The notes: generated by a model not told the origin, from the sequence alone. A stretch of 32,844 bases of DNA from an uncultured Methanobrevibacter sp. (GCA_900317865.1 ONIK01000017.1:1-32844); one strand, 5' to 3'. Positions 15,775 to 24,269 are shown, numbered from the stretch's first letter. Numbers and translations: made by a program.

Positions 15775-17025
15775 ATTAATTATTTGTATATTGGAATAGA
15801 TGATACTGATTCTCCGGATGGCATGTGCACAACCTATTTGGCATGTGATATTATTCGCAGGCTAAAAGAAAAAAATATTGATATTGTTGGTTATCCTCGT
15901 TTGATTAGATTAAATCCTTTTGCTCGTTTTAAGACTCGAGGTAACGGCGGTGTATCTTTTAAAATAATTAATGATGAAAAAGCGGCTTCGGCTAAAGAGA
16001 TTGTTTTAGACGAAGTTTCAAAATTATCTATGTTTGATTGTGATAACACTAATCCTGGCGTAATTTTTTATGATGGTGAAATTACAAAAGAAATGGAAGA
16101 TTATGCTTTTAAGGCCATATATTCATTCATTACAATTGAAGAGGCAGAAAAATTCGGTAAATCTATTGGATGTGAAATTCATAAATTTAAAAAGGGAAGA
16201 GGCATCATTGGTTCTATTGCAGCCATTAGTTTACCTTTAAATGATTATACATATGAATTACTGACATATAGGGCTCCTGAAAATTATGGAACTAAACGTC
16301 AGATAGATTATGATTCTGTAATAATGATGGATGAGGAGACTTTCCCAGATACTTTTGAAAATGTTGATTATTCTGAAGGCTATATTGCCATTGAACCTAA
16401 AACACCATGTCCTGTGTTATATGGGATAAGATCAAATAATGTTGAATCATTAAATAAGGCTAAAGATATTGTTGAAGTATCCGAACCAATTGAAGATTAC
16501 TGTATTTTTTTAACCAACCAGCATACTGATATGCATATTCAAAAAGCAGATAATATTTCTCAAATGAAACAGTTCGGATGCTATGAAATAACTGTTACAG
16601 TAAAAGATAATCCTCATGTTATTGACGGGGGTCACATGTTTTTCACAGTATTTGATGAAACCGGTGAGATTGAATGTGGGGCTTATGAGCCGACTAAGAA
16701 TTTTAGAAAAATCGTTTCTCATCTTTGTGCCGGTGATGTAATAAAATTATATGGCGGTATTGGTGAGCAGAATACATTCAATATTGAAAAATTCCAGGTA
16801 ATTGAGTTAAATGATGTTGAGTATAGAAATCCTGTTTGCGAATGTGGAAAAAGAATGACTTCTGCCGGAAAAGGTAAAGGATTCAAATGTAAAAAATGTG
16901 GAAATAAAATAAAATCTTCACAAAAAGTGAAATTTAAAATTGAACGTTCGTTAAATAATGGTAAATTTTATGAAACTCCAGTTAGTGCACGCAGACACTT
17001 ATCAAAACCAATTTGTAGAATGTAA
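15775..17025 (+). CDS. tiaS: tRNA(Ile2) 2-agmatinylcytidine synthetase
   Basis: TiaS attaches agmatine to C34 of tRNA-Ile2 using ATP so that it reads AUA; it is an archaeal-specific essential enzyme. The protein of about 416 aa opens YIGIDDTDSPDGMCTTYLA, then RLNPFARFKTRGNGG, typical of the N-terminal kinase-like domain. ITVTVKDNPHVIDGGHMFF and GDVIKLYGGIG belong to the OB-fold region. A C-terminal zinc ribbon follows, CECGKRM...CKKCGNK. The start is unclear: the good SD points to ATT at 15775 (giving M-NYLYIGID, the expected length), while GTG 15766 overlaps the SD and TTG 15784 is far from it. An AUU start is given here as the best fit. Confidence 0.85.
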   Translation: MNYLYIGIDDTDSPDGMCTTYLACDIIRRLKEKNIDIVGYPRLIRLNPFARFKTRGNGGVSFKIINDEKAASAKEIVLDEVSKLSMFDCDNTNPGVIFYDGEITKEMEDYAFKAIYSFITIEEAEKFGKSIGCEIHKFKKGRGIIGSIAAISLPLNDYTYELLTYRAPENYGTKRQIDYDSVIMMDEETFPDTFENVDYSEGYIAIEPKTPCPVLYGIRSNNVESLNKAKDIVEVSEPIEDYCIFLTNQHTDMHIQKADNISQMKQFGCYEITVTVKDNPHVIDGGHMFFTVFDETGEIECGAYEPTKNFRKIVSHLCAGDVIKLYGGIGEQNTFNIEKFQVIELNDVEYRNPVCECGKRMTSAGKGKGFKCKKCGNKIKSSQKVKFKIERSLNNGKFYETPVSARRHLSKPICRM

Positions 17026-17134
17026 TTTTTAAATTAACTTTTATTTGCTATTTTTTTAATATTTTAATAATTTTTATTGTGTTTTTATTTATTCACTTTT
17101 TGAGAACTTATTTTACAAAAATTACTTTTTTTTA

Positions 17135-17183
17135 TTCATATTTTATGAAATTTTGACATTTAAATAGTATTAATTTAAATAGT
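17135..17183 (+). promoter_or_regulatory. candidate operator and promoter of membrane module copy 1
   Basis: Palindrome TTCATA-TTT-TATGAA (17135-17149) is followed by a direct repeat ATTTAAATAGT at 17158-17168 and 17173-17183 (15-bp period), which could serve as TATA elements. The same palindrome, and a TTTTGAGAACTT block (17098-17109), also precede copy 2 at 18658-18672 and 18631-18642. Confidence 0.45.
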
Positions 17184-17218
17184 GCTTTGATGTATTTATT
17201 AATTAACTGAAAAGTTTT

Positions 17219-18133
17219 ATGGGGGAAATTGTTATATTAAAAAAAGGTCTTCAATCGGGTAATGTTGAGCATCCTTATCGTGAAAAAACGGATAAGCGAA
17301 TTTTAAAGAAAAATCCTTGGAGAGATTACCGTTTACATGGTACTGTACTTCTTTTGGTCATTGTTGCAGAGATTATCGGACCTATTGAAATTCCTATTGC
17401 CAAAGGTGTTGAAGTTATAATTATGCCATTGCTTTATACTATGGTTTTGGGTTTAGTTTTTTATTTGGATAAGAATATTCAGTGGATTCAAAGACGACAA
17501 TCTAGAATAGCTGAAGGGGCTATGATGCTTTTTATTGGTGTATTAATTGCTAAATTGGCGGTTTCTAGTGGTCAGTCTATACATCTGATTTTTGAAATGG
17601 GTCCGGCATTATTGTTGCAGGAATTGGGACATTTAGCTACAATTTTCATTGCTCTTCCTGTCGCTTTACTTTTAGGATTTAAAAGAGAAAGTATTGGTAT
17701 GACCAGTTCTATTGGTCGTGAACCTGAGGTTGCCGTAATCGTTGATAAATACGGATTTAATTCTCCGGAATCAAGAGGTATTTTTGCATTATTTATTGTC
17801 GGAACAATAATTGGAACTGTATTCATTAGTTTTTTGGCCAGCCTTTCTGTTTCCATTATTCCTCTACATCCATTTGCATTTGCTATGGCTAGTGGTGTAG
17901 GTAGTGCCAGTATGAATGCTGCTTCATTGGGTCCTACTTTAGCTGCATTTCCTAATTTGGAAACTAGTATTGAGGCCTTTGCAGGATTCAGTAATTTGCT
18001 TTCATTTTCTATTGGTATCTATATAGTGATATTTATTGCCGTTCCACTTACTGAAAAATTATATGCTTATTTGGAACCGAAAATTGGAAGGGAAGCTATT
18101 GTAAAAGAAGATGGGGATGATAATAATGGCTGA
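17219..18133 (+). CDS. polytopic membrane protein, large subunit of duplicated transporter-like module, copy 1
   Basis: This 304-aa protein has a charged N-terminus (about 1-40, HPYREKTDKRILKKNPWRDYR) and about seven membrane segments. A small-residue block, MASGVGSASMNAASLGPTL (about 222-240), resembles the Gly/Ser-rich pore loops of secondary transporters. It may belong to the DUF3100 group, but I am not certain. The gene is followed, with an 8-bp overlap, by a 163-aa membrane protein, and the whole pair is repeated at 18762-20154. This suggests a two-subunit transporter, perhaps for an organic acid, given the enzymes downstream. The start ATG 17219 has no SD before it; a GGGGGA run inside the first codons could serve ATA at 17234 instead. 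Confidence 0.65.
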   Translation: MGEIVILKKGLQSGNVEHPYREKTDKRILKKNPWRDYRLHGTVLLLVIVAEIIGPIEIPIAKGVEVIIMPLLYTMVLGLVFYLDKNIQWIQRRQSRIAEGAMMLFIGVLIAKLAVSSGQSIHLIFEMGPALLLQELGHLATIFIALPVALLLGFKRESIGMTSSIGREPEVAVIVDKYGFNSPESRGIFALFIVGTIIGTVFISFLASLSVSIIPLHPFAFAMASGVGSASMNAASLGPTLAAFPNLETSIEAFAGFSNLLSFSIGIYIVIFIAVPLTEKLYAYLEPKIGREAIVKEDGDDNNG

Positions 18134-18617
18134 TTTTATTGATGGGACTGAAAATGTTACTGTTCATGGTATTTTCAATTGGATTAGATTGTTAATTATA
18201 TTTTCAGTCATTACTGTTATCGGTAATTATATAGGATACAAGCATCCGATAGGTGAGGCTTTCATTGGTATGGGAATATTGTCTCTTATTACGCTTGCCG
18301 GTGTGTGGTTGGAAAGGGAACTTCCTTTTAACATTTCATCAATTCTTTATATAAGTATAATCGGTATTGTCATAGCGCTTCCAGGAATGCCGACATCGAA
18401 ATTCGTACTTTATTATGTTTCAAAAATAGAACTTTTATCTATTGTAACAGTATTTTTGGCTTATGTTGGTATTGGAATGGGTAAAAGTTGGGATGAGTTC
18501 AAGGCTTTAGGTTGGAAAGCAGTTATTATTACTATTTTGGTTATTGCTTCAACTTATTATGGATCAGCTATTGTTGCCCACATTATACTGGTACTGACTG
18601 GAGTACCGGCTGCTTAA
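18126..18617 (+). CDS. small membrane subunit of the duplicated module, copy 1
   Basis: This 163-aa protein has about five membrane helices: RLLIIFSVITVIGNYIGY, then helices near 45-62, 70-88, 100-120 and 130-155. The conserved stretch GIGMGKSWDEFKALGWKA lies before the last helix. By my count it is identical to copy 2 at 141 of 163 positions. ATG 18126 (MADFIDG) is chosen over in-frame ATGs at 18111 and 18117 because MADFIDG is shared with copy 2 and the preceding GGGGATG serves as SD. It overlaps the end of the large-subunit gene by 8 bp, which indicates coupled translation and a fixed ratio. No family name is assigned with certainty. Confidence 0.65.
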   Translation: MADFIDGTENVTVHGIFNWIRLLIIFSVITVIGNYIGYKHPIGEAFIGMGILSLITLAGVWLERELPFNISSILYISIIGIVIALPGMPTSKFVLYYVSKIELLSIVTVFLAYVGIGMGKSWDEFKALGWKAVIITILVIASTYYGSAIVAHIILVLTGVPAA

Positions 18618-18624
18618 AAATTTA

Positions 18625-18672
18625 TTCTCATTTTGAGAACTTCATTACTATTTTTTATTCATATTTTATGAA
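18625..18672 (+). promoter_or_regulatory. candidate operator upstream of module copy 2
   Basis: There are two similar dyads: TTCTCA-TTT-TGAGAA (18625-18639), which could also terminate copy 1, and TTCATA-TTT-TATGAA (18658-18672), identical to the palindrome before copy 1. TATA candidates CTATAAAAAC (18680-18689) and ATTTATAAAT (about 18696-18705) follow. Confidence 0.45.
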
Positions 18673-18761
18673 TTTTTATCTATAAAAACTTATTAATTTA
18701 TAAATGAGTTTTAAGATAGTAATAGTGTTAGTATAGATTTTTTGATATTGGCATTATATGC

Positions 18762-19670
18762 TTGGGGTGGGTTTTTATTTCAGATAGAGATAATGATGGT
18801 AAAGTTGAACATATTTATCGTGAAAAAACTGATAGGAGGATTTTAAAGAAAAATCCTTGGAGAGACTATCGATTACATGGTACTGTACTATTTTTAGTAA
18901 TCATAGCTGAATTAATTGGAACAGTTAATATTCCAATTACAAAAAATGTTGCAATTACAATCATGCCGTTGATTTATACAATTATGTTAGGTTTAATTTT
19001 CTATTTGGATAAAAATATTAGGTGGATTAAAAAAAAACAAGCCCGTATTGCTGAAGGAGCTATGATGCTTTTTATTGGTGTATTGATTGCTAAATTAGCT
19101 ATTTCAAGCGGTCAATCTATTCATTTAATTTTTGAAATGGGTCCCGCGTTAATATTGCAGGAAATAGGGCACTTAGCAACTATTTTGGTTCTTCCTATTG
19201 CTTTACTTTTAGGATTTAAAAAAGAATCTATTGGTATGACCAATTCTATTGGTCGTGAACCTAACGTTGCTGTTGTTGTTGATAAATATGGATTTAACTC
19301 TCCTGAATCAAGAGGAGTTTTTGCTATATTCATTATTGGTACTGTAATCGGTACAATATTTATCAGTTTTTTAGTTACTTTATCACTTTCATTTTTACCT
19401 TTACATCCTTATGCATTTGCTATGGCTAGTGGTGTAGGTAGTGCCAGTATGAATGCGGCGGCTATTGGACCGACTTTAGCAGCATTTCCTGGATTGGAAA
19501 GTAGTATTGAAGCATTTGCAGGATTTAGTAATTTGCTTTCATTCTGTGTTGGTATTTACATAGTTATCTTCATTGCCCTTCCGATAACTGAAAAGTTTTA
19601 TAATTTCCTGGAACCAAAAATTGGAAGGGGATCTCTTGTAAAAGAAAAGGAGGATGATGATAATGGCTGA
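18762..19670 (+). CDS. polytopic membrane protein, large subunit of duplicated transporter-like module, copy 2
   Basis: This 302-aa paralogue of the 17219 gene has the same N-terminal basic block (EKTDRRILKKNPWRDYRLHG), the same seven-helix layout and an identical MASGVGSASMNAA loop. It is one residue shorter in the fourth helix region. The start is unclear: TTG at 18762 has no SD in front, while GGGGTGG (18764-18770) would be a good SD for ATT at 18777, giving SDRDNDGKVEH as N-terminus, where the similarity with copy 1 begins. The pair with its small subunit repeats the copy 1 arrangement, including the 8-bp overlap. It is likely a two-subunit transporter; the substrate is unknown. Confidence 0.65.
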   Translation: MGWVFISDRDNDGKVEHIYREKTDRRILKKNPWRDYRLHGTVLFLVIIAELIGTVNIPITKNVAITIMPLIYTIMLGLIFYLDKNIRWIKKKQARIAEGAMMLFIGVLIAKLAISSGQSIHLIFEMGPALILQEIGHLATILVLPIALLLGFKKESIGMTNSIGREPNVAVVVDKYGFNSPESRGVFAIFIIGTVIGTIFISFLVTLSLSFLPLHPYAFAMASGVGSASMNAAAIGPTLAAFPGLESSIEAFAGFSNLLSFCVGIYIVIFIALPITEKFYNFLEPKIGRGSLVKEKEDDDNG

Positions 19671-20154
19671 TTTTATTGACGGATCTGAAAATGTTACTGT
19701 TCATGGTATTTTCAATTGGATTAGGCTATTAATTATATTTTCAGTTATTACAGTTATAGGTAATTATATAGGATACAAGCATCCGATGACTGATTCCCTG
19801 GTTGGTATGGGGATATTGTCTTTTATTACGCTTGCTGGTGTGTGGATGGAAAGGGAACTTCCTTTTAATATTTCATCAATTCTCTATATAAGTGTAATAG
19901 GTATTGTTTTGGCGCTTCCGGTAATGCCTACTTCTGAATTTGTACTTTATTATGTTTCAAAAGTCGAGCTTTTATCTATCGTTACCGTATTCTTGGCTTA
20001 TGTTGGTATTGGAATGGGTAAAAGTTGGGATGAATTCAAGGCATTGGGTTGGAGAGCTATTATTATAACAATGCTGGTTATTGCAGCAACTTATTTCGGT
20101 GCGGCAATTGTGGCACATATTGTTCTTGTTTTAACAGGAGTTCCAGCTGTTTAA
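19663..20154 (+). CDS. small membrane subunit of the duplicated module, copy 2
   Basis: This 163-aa membrane protein of about five helices is a close paralogue of the 18126 gene. Differences are concentrated after HPMTDS (residues 42-47) and near the C-terminus. ATG 19663 is preferred: it follows the strong SD AAGGAGG (19647-19653) by 9 nt and matches the copy 1 start. Two earlier in-frame ATGs at 19654 and 19657 directly abut the SD. It overlaps the large-subunit stop by 8 bp. The stop is followed 115 bp later by the MmgE/PrpD gene. Confidence 0.65.
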   Translation: MADFIDGSENVTVHGIFNWIRLLIIFSVITVIGNYIGYKHPMTDSLVGMGILSFITLAGVWMERELPFNISSILYISVIGIVLALPVMPTSEFVLYYVSKVELLSIVTVFLAYVGIGMGKSWDEFKALGWRAIIITMLVIAATYFGAAIVAHIVLVLTGVPAV

Positions 20155-20269
20155 ATATATTATGATTAATAAACCATTGAATTCCTGTACAAAAAGACAA
20201 TATTTCTTTTTAATATTTTTTAGATAAACTATTTAAGATTATTTTTACATACATAATGTTGAGATTATT

Positions 20270-21679
20270 ATGTTTTTGCAAGATATTTCTAAATTTATTT
20301 CAAATTATCGTTATGAACAAGCTACTGTTGAGTCAATCAATACTGTTAAAGCAGCTTTCCTTGATTTTTTTGGTGTAACATACAGGGGAGCTAATGAAAA
20401 CTCACCAGCAATAGCTTTCAATACTATTAATGAGATATTTCATGATAATGGCAATTCAGGTTTGGAAGCATCAATTATTGGAAAACCTGGTGTAAAAACT
20501 GATGTATTAAATGCTGCTTTCTTAAATGGTATTTCAGCACATACTTTAGAGTTGGATGATGGCCATAGGCAGGCACAAGCGCATTTGGGTGCAGTAATAT
20601 TTCCAACTGCTTTAGCATTATCTGAAGCTTATGGATTTGGTGGTAAAGAATTTTTTGAAGCTGTTATTGTAGGTTATGAAGTCGGAATTTTGCTTGGAAA
20701 AATGGTCAATCCTCGCCATAGGGAAAACGGTTTTCATACGACAGGAACTATTGGAACTTTTGTTTCAGGTGCTGTTGCATCCAAATTACTCAAACTTGAT
20801 GAATCACAGATATTGAATGCATTGGGATTATGTGGAACTCAGGCTGCAGGTTTATTGGAATCTGATCATGCGGGAAGTATGGGTAAAGTGCTTCATGTTG
20901 GTAAGGCAAATTATAATGGAATGTTATCTGCATTTCTTGCAAGAAATGGTTTTACTGGTGCCGAAACAATAGTTGAAGGTTCTGAAGGATTTTTAAGGGC
21001 AATGGTTTATAACGAAGATTTCAATGGTGAAAATTATTCTTTTGATTCAATTCTGGAGGATGTTGGTGTGGTTAAAGTCAGGGATATATATTTCAAGAAA
21101 TATCCATTTTGCAGACATTTGCATTCTTCCATAGATACTGCATTAAAGTTAAAGGCTAGTTTGGGTGATGAATATGTCCATATTGAAAATGTTGCTGTTA
21201 AAACATATGATGTTGCAGCGGATCACAATAATTTTAATCCGAAAAACTTGGAAGAATTAAAGCAGAGTCTTCCTTATGCTGTAGCCATAACTTTGGTGAT
21301 GGGAGAAGTTGATATTGATTCATTAGACAAATTGGTAGAATATGGTTTATTTGAAAATTATTCAACGGTTGATAAAGTAAATACTATTAAAAATCTTGTA
21401 GATAGGATGCTTATCTTAAAAGATGAAAAATTGAATGATTTATATCCAAATAAAAGACCTTCTAATGTAATAATAAAATTGGATGAAGAGTTTAGAAATG
21501 GTGTATTTCAGAATATTACTTTTATTCCTAAAGGGGATTTTGAAAATCCATATGAGTTAAGTGAATTGATTGATAAATTCAAAAGCTTAAATCCAAATTA
21601 TAATATTAATAATCTAGTTATCATTGATGAATTGGATAATTATTCAATGACTGATGTTGTTGGGGTTTTAAATGAATAA
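20270..21679 (+). CDS. MmgE/PrpD family protein
   Basis: This 469-aa protein belongs to the MmgE/PrpD family, which includes 2-methylcitrate dehydratase, cis-aconitate decarboxylase and iminodisuccinate epimerase. Family marks: TVKAAFLDFFGVTYRG at the N-terminus, AAFLNGISAHTLELDDGHR (with the DDxH acidic/His motif), HLGAVIFPTALAL, DHAGSMGKVLHVGKANYNG with the conserved Lys residues, and KKYPFCRHLHSSIDTAL. These enzymes act on C4-C7 di- and tricarboxylates, so the substrate is probably of that kind. It is the first enzyme of an operon; its last 8 bases overlap the next gene (ATGAATAA). Which reaction it performs cannot be read from the sequence. Confidence 0.85.
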   Translation: MFLQDISKFISNYRYEQATVESINTVKAAFLDFFGVTYRGANENSPAIAFNTINEIFHDNGNSGLEASIIGKPGVKTDVLNAAFLNGISAHTLELDDGHRQAQAHLGAVIFPTALALSEAYGFGGKEFFEAVIVGYEVGILLGKMVNPRHRENGFHTTGTIGTFVSGAVASKLLKLDESQILNALGLCGTQAAGLLESDHAGSMGKVLHVGKANYNGMLSAFLARNGFTGAETIVEGSEGFLRAMVYNEDFNGENYSFDSILEDVGVVKVRDIYFKKYPFCRHLHSSIDTALKLKASLGDEYVHIENVAVKTYDVAADHNNFNPKNLEELKQSLPYAVAITLVMGEVDIDSLDKLVEYGLFENYSTVDKVNTIKNLVDRMLILKDEKLNDLYPNKRPSNVIIKLDEEFRNGVFQNITFIPKGDFENPYELSELIDKFKSLNPNYNINNLVIIDELDNYSMTDVVGVLNE

Positions 21680-22574
21680 TACTAAAGATTTCCTAAATCA
21701 ACTTGGTATTGGTGAAGTCGATTCCAATTTCCAATCAGATAAAACTTTTAAGGATGGCGGACAATTCAGATTTGAAGTTCCGGGAATACAATCACCAAAA
21801 ACGATGAAAACTCTTCTGGATGAAGCGCAAAATCAAAATATTGTTATTCATAGGGTAACACAAACTAAAGGAATAATGTTGCTCAGCGATGAAGAGATTA
21901 TTGAAATGGTTAATTTGGCAAAGGAATATGGTTGTGAGCTATTTTTAGCAGTTGGGCCAAGAGCAATATATGATACCTCAGCTACGGTTCATACAAAAGA
22001 AGGAAGTAGAATCGGTTATCGTTTAAGAGGATATGATAACTTAATTTATGCAATTGAAGATGTTAAAAGAGCAGTTGGTTTCGGTGTTCGCGGAATATTG
22101 CTCTATGATGAGGGATTATTGTACGTTTTAAACCAGATGAGGATTAAAGGAGAATTGCCAAAAAATCTTCATTTTAAGATGTCTGCACATACAGGTCATG
22201 GAAATCCTGCTTCAGCAAAACTTCTGGAATCAATTGGTTTGGATTCACTCAATCCGGTTCGAGATTTACAAATAGATATGCTTGCATCCATTAGAAATGC
22301 AATAGATATTCCAATAGATTTACATACTGAAAATCCAAAATCTACCGGAGGCTTTATTAGGCATTATGAAGTTCCAAAATTTATCGAGGTTGCATCTCCT
22401 GTTTATTTAAAAACTGGAGGTTCTGTTGCGGCCAATCATAATTGGGATACAACTGAAAAAGAAGCAATTGCCAGAATAAAACAGGTTAAATTAGTTGAAA
22501 GGATGATAAAACGCTATGCACCTGATGCAGTAATGTCTCCTAAGGATTCCAATGATTTAGCAATTCCTGAGTGA
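21672..22574 (+). CDS. TIM-barrel-like protein of the peptidase U32-like group
   Basis: This 300-aa protein shows the alternating strand/helix pattern of a TIM barrel: FEVPGIQSPKTMKTLLDEA, VIHRVTQTKGIMLL, CELFLAVGPRAIYDTSAT, GVRGILLYDEGLLYVL, LHFKMSAHTGHGNPASAKLL, IPIDLHTENPKSTGGFIRHY. I believe similar proteins are labelled U32 family peptidase, but the U32 catalytic claims are weak and this is more likely an enzyme on a small molecule. His and Glu residues (SAHTGHGNP, DLHTEN) could bind metal or substrate. It overlaps the MmgE/PrpD gene by 8 bp and is followed after 4 nt by the fumarase-like gene, so all act together. Confidence 0.5.
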   Translation: MNNTKDFLNQLGIGEVDSNFQSDKTFKDGGQFRFEVPGIQSPKTMKTLLDEAQNQNIVIHRVTQTKGIMLLSDEEIIEMVNLAKEYGCELFLAVGPRAIYDTSATVHTKEGSRIGYRLRGYDNLIYAIEDVKRAVGFGVRGILLYDEGLLYVLNQMRIKGELPKNLHFKMSAHTGHGNPASAKLLESIGLDSLNPVRDLQIDMLASIRNAIDIPIDLHTENPKSTGGFIRHYEVPKFIEVASPVYLKTGGSVAANHNWDTTEKEAIARIKQVKLVERMIKRYAPDAVMSPKDSNDLAIPE

Positions 22575-22578
22575 TTAT

Positions 22579-23424
22579 ATGGATATTGTTGATAAAGTAT
22601 CTGATTCTATAATTAAAGCCAGCACTATTCTTTCAGATGATAAGAGAAATGCTTTGAAATTGGCTATTGAAAATGAAACTAATGAAAATGCTTCGTGGGC
22701 ATTAACCCAAATTCTAGAAAATTATAATGTTGCAGAAAAGACAAAATTTCCATTATGTGATGACACTGGAATTCCTCATGTGATTATTGAGCTTGGTGCT
22801 AATAGGGAAATTACTTCTGAATTAATGGCTCAGATTAATGAAGGAATTTATTGGGGATTGAATAAGCTCCCTGCAAGGCCTATGGCAGTTAAAGGTAGTG
22901 GTATTGAAAGAGTTGAGCAATCCTGTGGTCTTTATGATGACCCTGGAATGATGAAACCTGTTTCTTTTTTAATTGATAATAGTGAAAATCCCGATACATT
23001 GAATGTTCATTTTTTACTCCAGGGAGGAGGACCTGAAATAAGAGCAAAAACATATAGGGTTTATCATAAGCGTTCTTTTGATGTTGTAATTAATGAAGCT
23101 GTTAATTGGCTTGAAAATTCTTTAAAACTCCTTGGATGCACCCCATCAATTCCTGCTATAGGTATTGGAAGAACACATTATGAAGCATCATCATTAATGC
23201 TGAAAGCGATGATTTATGGGAATCTAGATAATTCAAGCAATGAAGAGAAATATGTGACTGAAAAATTGAACCAAACTAATATTGGGCCTTTGGGGTTCGG
23301 CGGTAAGACTACAGTTTTAGGTACTTTTATCAAAATTGGTAATCAGCGGGCCAGTGGAGTTCGTATAGTTTCAGTCAGACCATCATGTTTTGTTGAGCCA
23401 AGAAAATCAACTTTAATTTTATAA
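22579..23424 (+). CDS. class I fumarase alpha-subunit-like hydro-lyase
   Basis: This 281-aa protein matches the N-terminal (alpha, TtdA/FumA_N) domain of iron-sulfur hydro-lyases. Three cysteines sit where the 4Fe-4S ligands are expected: C60 (PLCDDTG), C187 (GCTPSIPAIGIG) and C270 (RPSCFVEPRK). Their spacing is near that of E. coli FumA (C105, C224, C318). GPLGFGGKTTVLG is also typical. It differs from true fumarases where the common GGGSEN reads GGGPEIRA and the QCHAxR end reads RPSCFVEP. No beta subunit (FumA_C/TtdB) follows, so it acts alone, borrows one from elsewhere, or has another role. It starts 4 nt after the U32-like gene with GTGAT as SD. Confidence 0.75.
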   Translation: MDIVDKVSDSIIKASTILSDDKRNALKLAIENETNENASWALTQILENYNVAEKTKFPLCDDTGIPHVIIELGANREITSELMAQINEGIYWGLNKLPARPMAVKGSGIERVEQSCGLYDDPGMMKPVSFLIDNSENPDTLNVHFLLQGGGPEIRAKTYRVYHKRSFDVVINEAVNWLENSLKLLGCTPSIPAIGIGRTHYEASSLMLKAMIYGNLDNSSNEEKYVTEKLNQTNIGPLGFGGKTTVLGTFIKIGNQRASGVRIVSVRPSCFVEPRKSTLIL

Positions 23425-23471
23425 TTAATTTTACTATAACATTTATTAATCTATTAGATTATATTTTAATC

Positions 23472-24269
23472 ATGCAAGAAAATAATTTCCATGTAAATGA
23501 ACACTCTTTAAAAACAACTATTTCTAATGTAGAACCTAATAAATTAACTACACGAGGATACAATCAACAGGATTTGATAGAAAAAATTCGATATGGAGAC
23601 ATGATTTTTTTAATTTTAAGAGGAAGATTACCTTCAATTAAAGAAAGCAAAATGTTTAATCATGTTTTGGTGTCATTCTGTGACCACGGGGTAACTCCGC
23701 CAAGTACCCAAACTGCAAGAATCATTGCTTCATCAGGTTCATCTATGAACTCTGCAGTTGCAGGAGCATTGCTTTCCTTTGGCCATAAACATGCAGGAGC
23801 TATAGAAAAAACAATGGAATTATATCAGTCCAGAATTAACTCATTAATTTTGACTGAAGATTCTGATTTGGATAACAAACAGATTGCAAGTTTGGCTATT
23901 GATATTTATAACGATTACATTTCAAATGAAGAAAAAATACCTGGTTTTGGCCATAGATATCATACTACTGATCCAAGAGCAGAAAAATTAATTCAGATGG
24001 CAATCAAAGAGGGTTTTGTCGGACCACATATCAAATTGGCGGTAGCTATTGAGGATTTGGTGTATCAGAATAAGAGTATAAAATTAAATGTTGACGGTGC
24101 AAATGCCGCTATTTTATCTGATTTAGGTTTTACTCCAGATTTAGGTTTGGGTATTTTTATTATAGGTCGTGTTCCGGGAATTATTGCTCATATTCATGAA
24201 GAAAAAATGGATGAAGATGAGTTTAGACGTTTTTGCGATTTAGACGATGTTATATATGGAGGTCGCTAA
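23472..24269 (+). CDS. citrate synthase family protein, citryl-CoA-lyase-like
   Basis: This 265-aa protein is a short member of the citrate synthase fold. The catalytic triad is visible: H107 (GHKHAGAIE), H161 (PGFGHRYHTTDPRA) and D208 (LNVDGANAAIL), plus DHGVTPPSTQTARIIASSGS. The length (citrate synthases have about 370 or more) and the NVDGANAAILSDLGF and VPGIIAHIHEEK blocks fit citryl-CoA lyases or the lyase domain of ATP-citrate lyase better. Expected chemistry is making or breaking a C-C bond between acetyl-CoA (or similar) and a 2-oxoacid. The ATG has no SD and a 47-nt AT-rich gap before it, so it may have its own leaderless start. No CoA ligase is visible nearby. Confidence 0.8.
   Translation: MQENNFHVNEHSLKTTISNVEPNKLTTRGYNQQDLIEKIRYGDMIFLILRGRLPSIKESKMFNHVLVSFCDHGVTPPSTQTARIIASSGSSMNSAVAGALLSFGHKHAGAIEKTMELYQSRINSLILTEDSDLDNKQIASLAIDIYNDYISNEEKIPGFGHRYHTTDPRAEKLIQMAIKEGFVGPHIKLAVAIEDLVYQNKSIKLNVDGANAAILSDLGFTPDLGLGIFIIGRVPGIIAHIHEEKMDEDEFRRFCDLDDVIYGGR

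Noticed and set aside
22579..23424. Loss of one Fe-S cysteine in the fumarase-like protein
   Set aside because: On recount, C60, C187 and C270 match the spacing of the three known ligands, so the cluster is probably intact.
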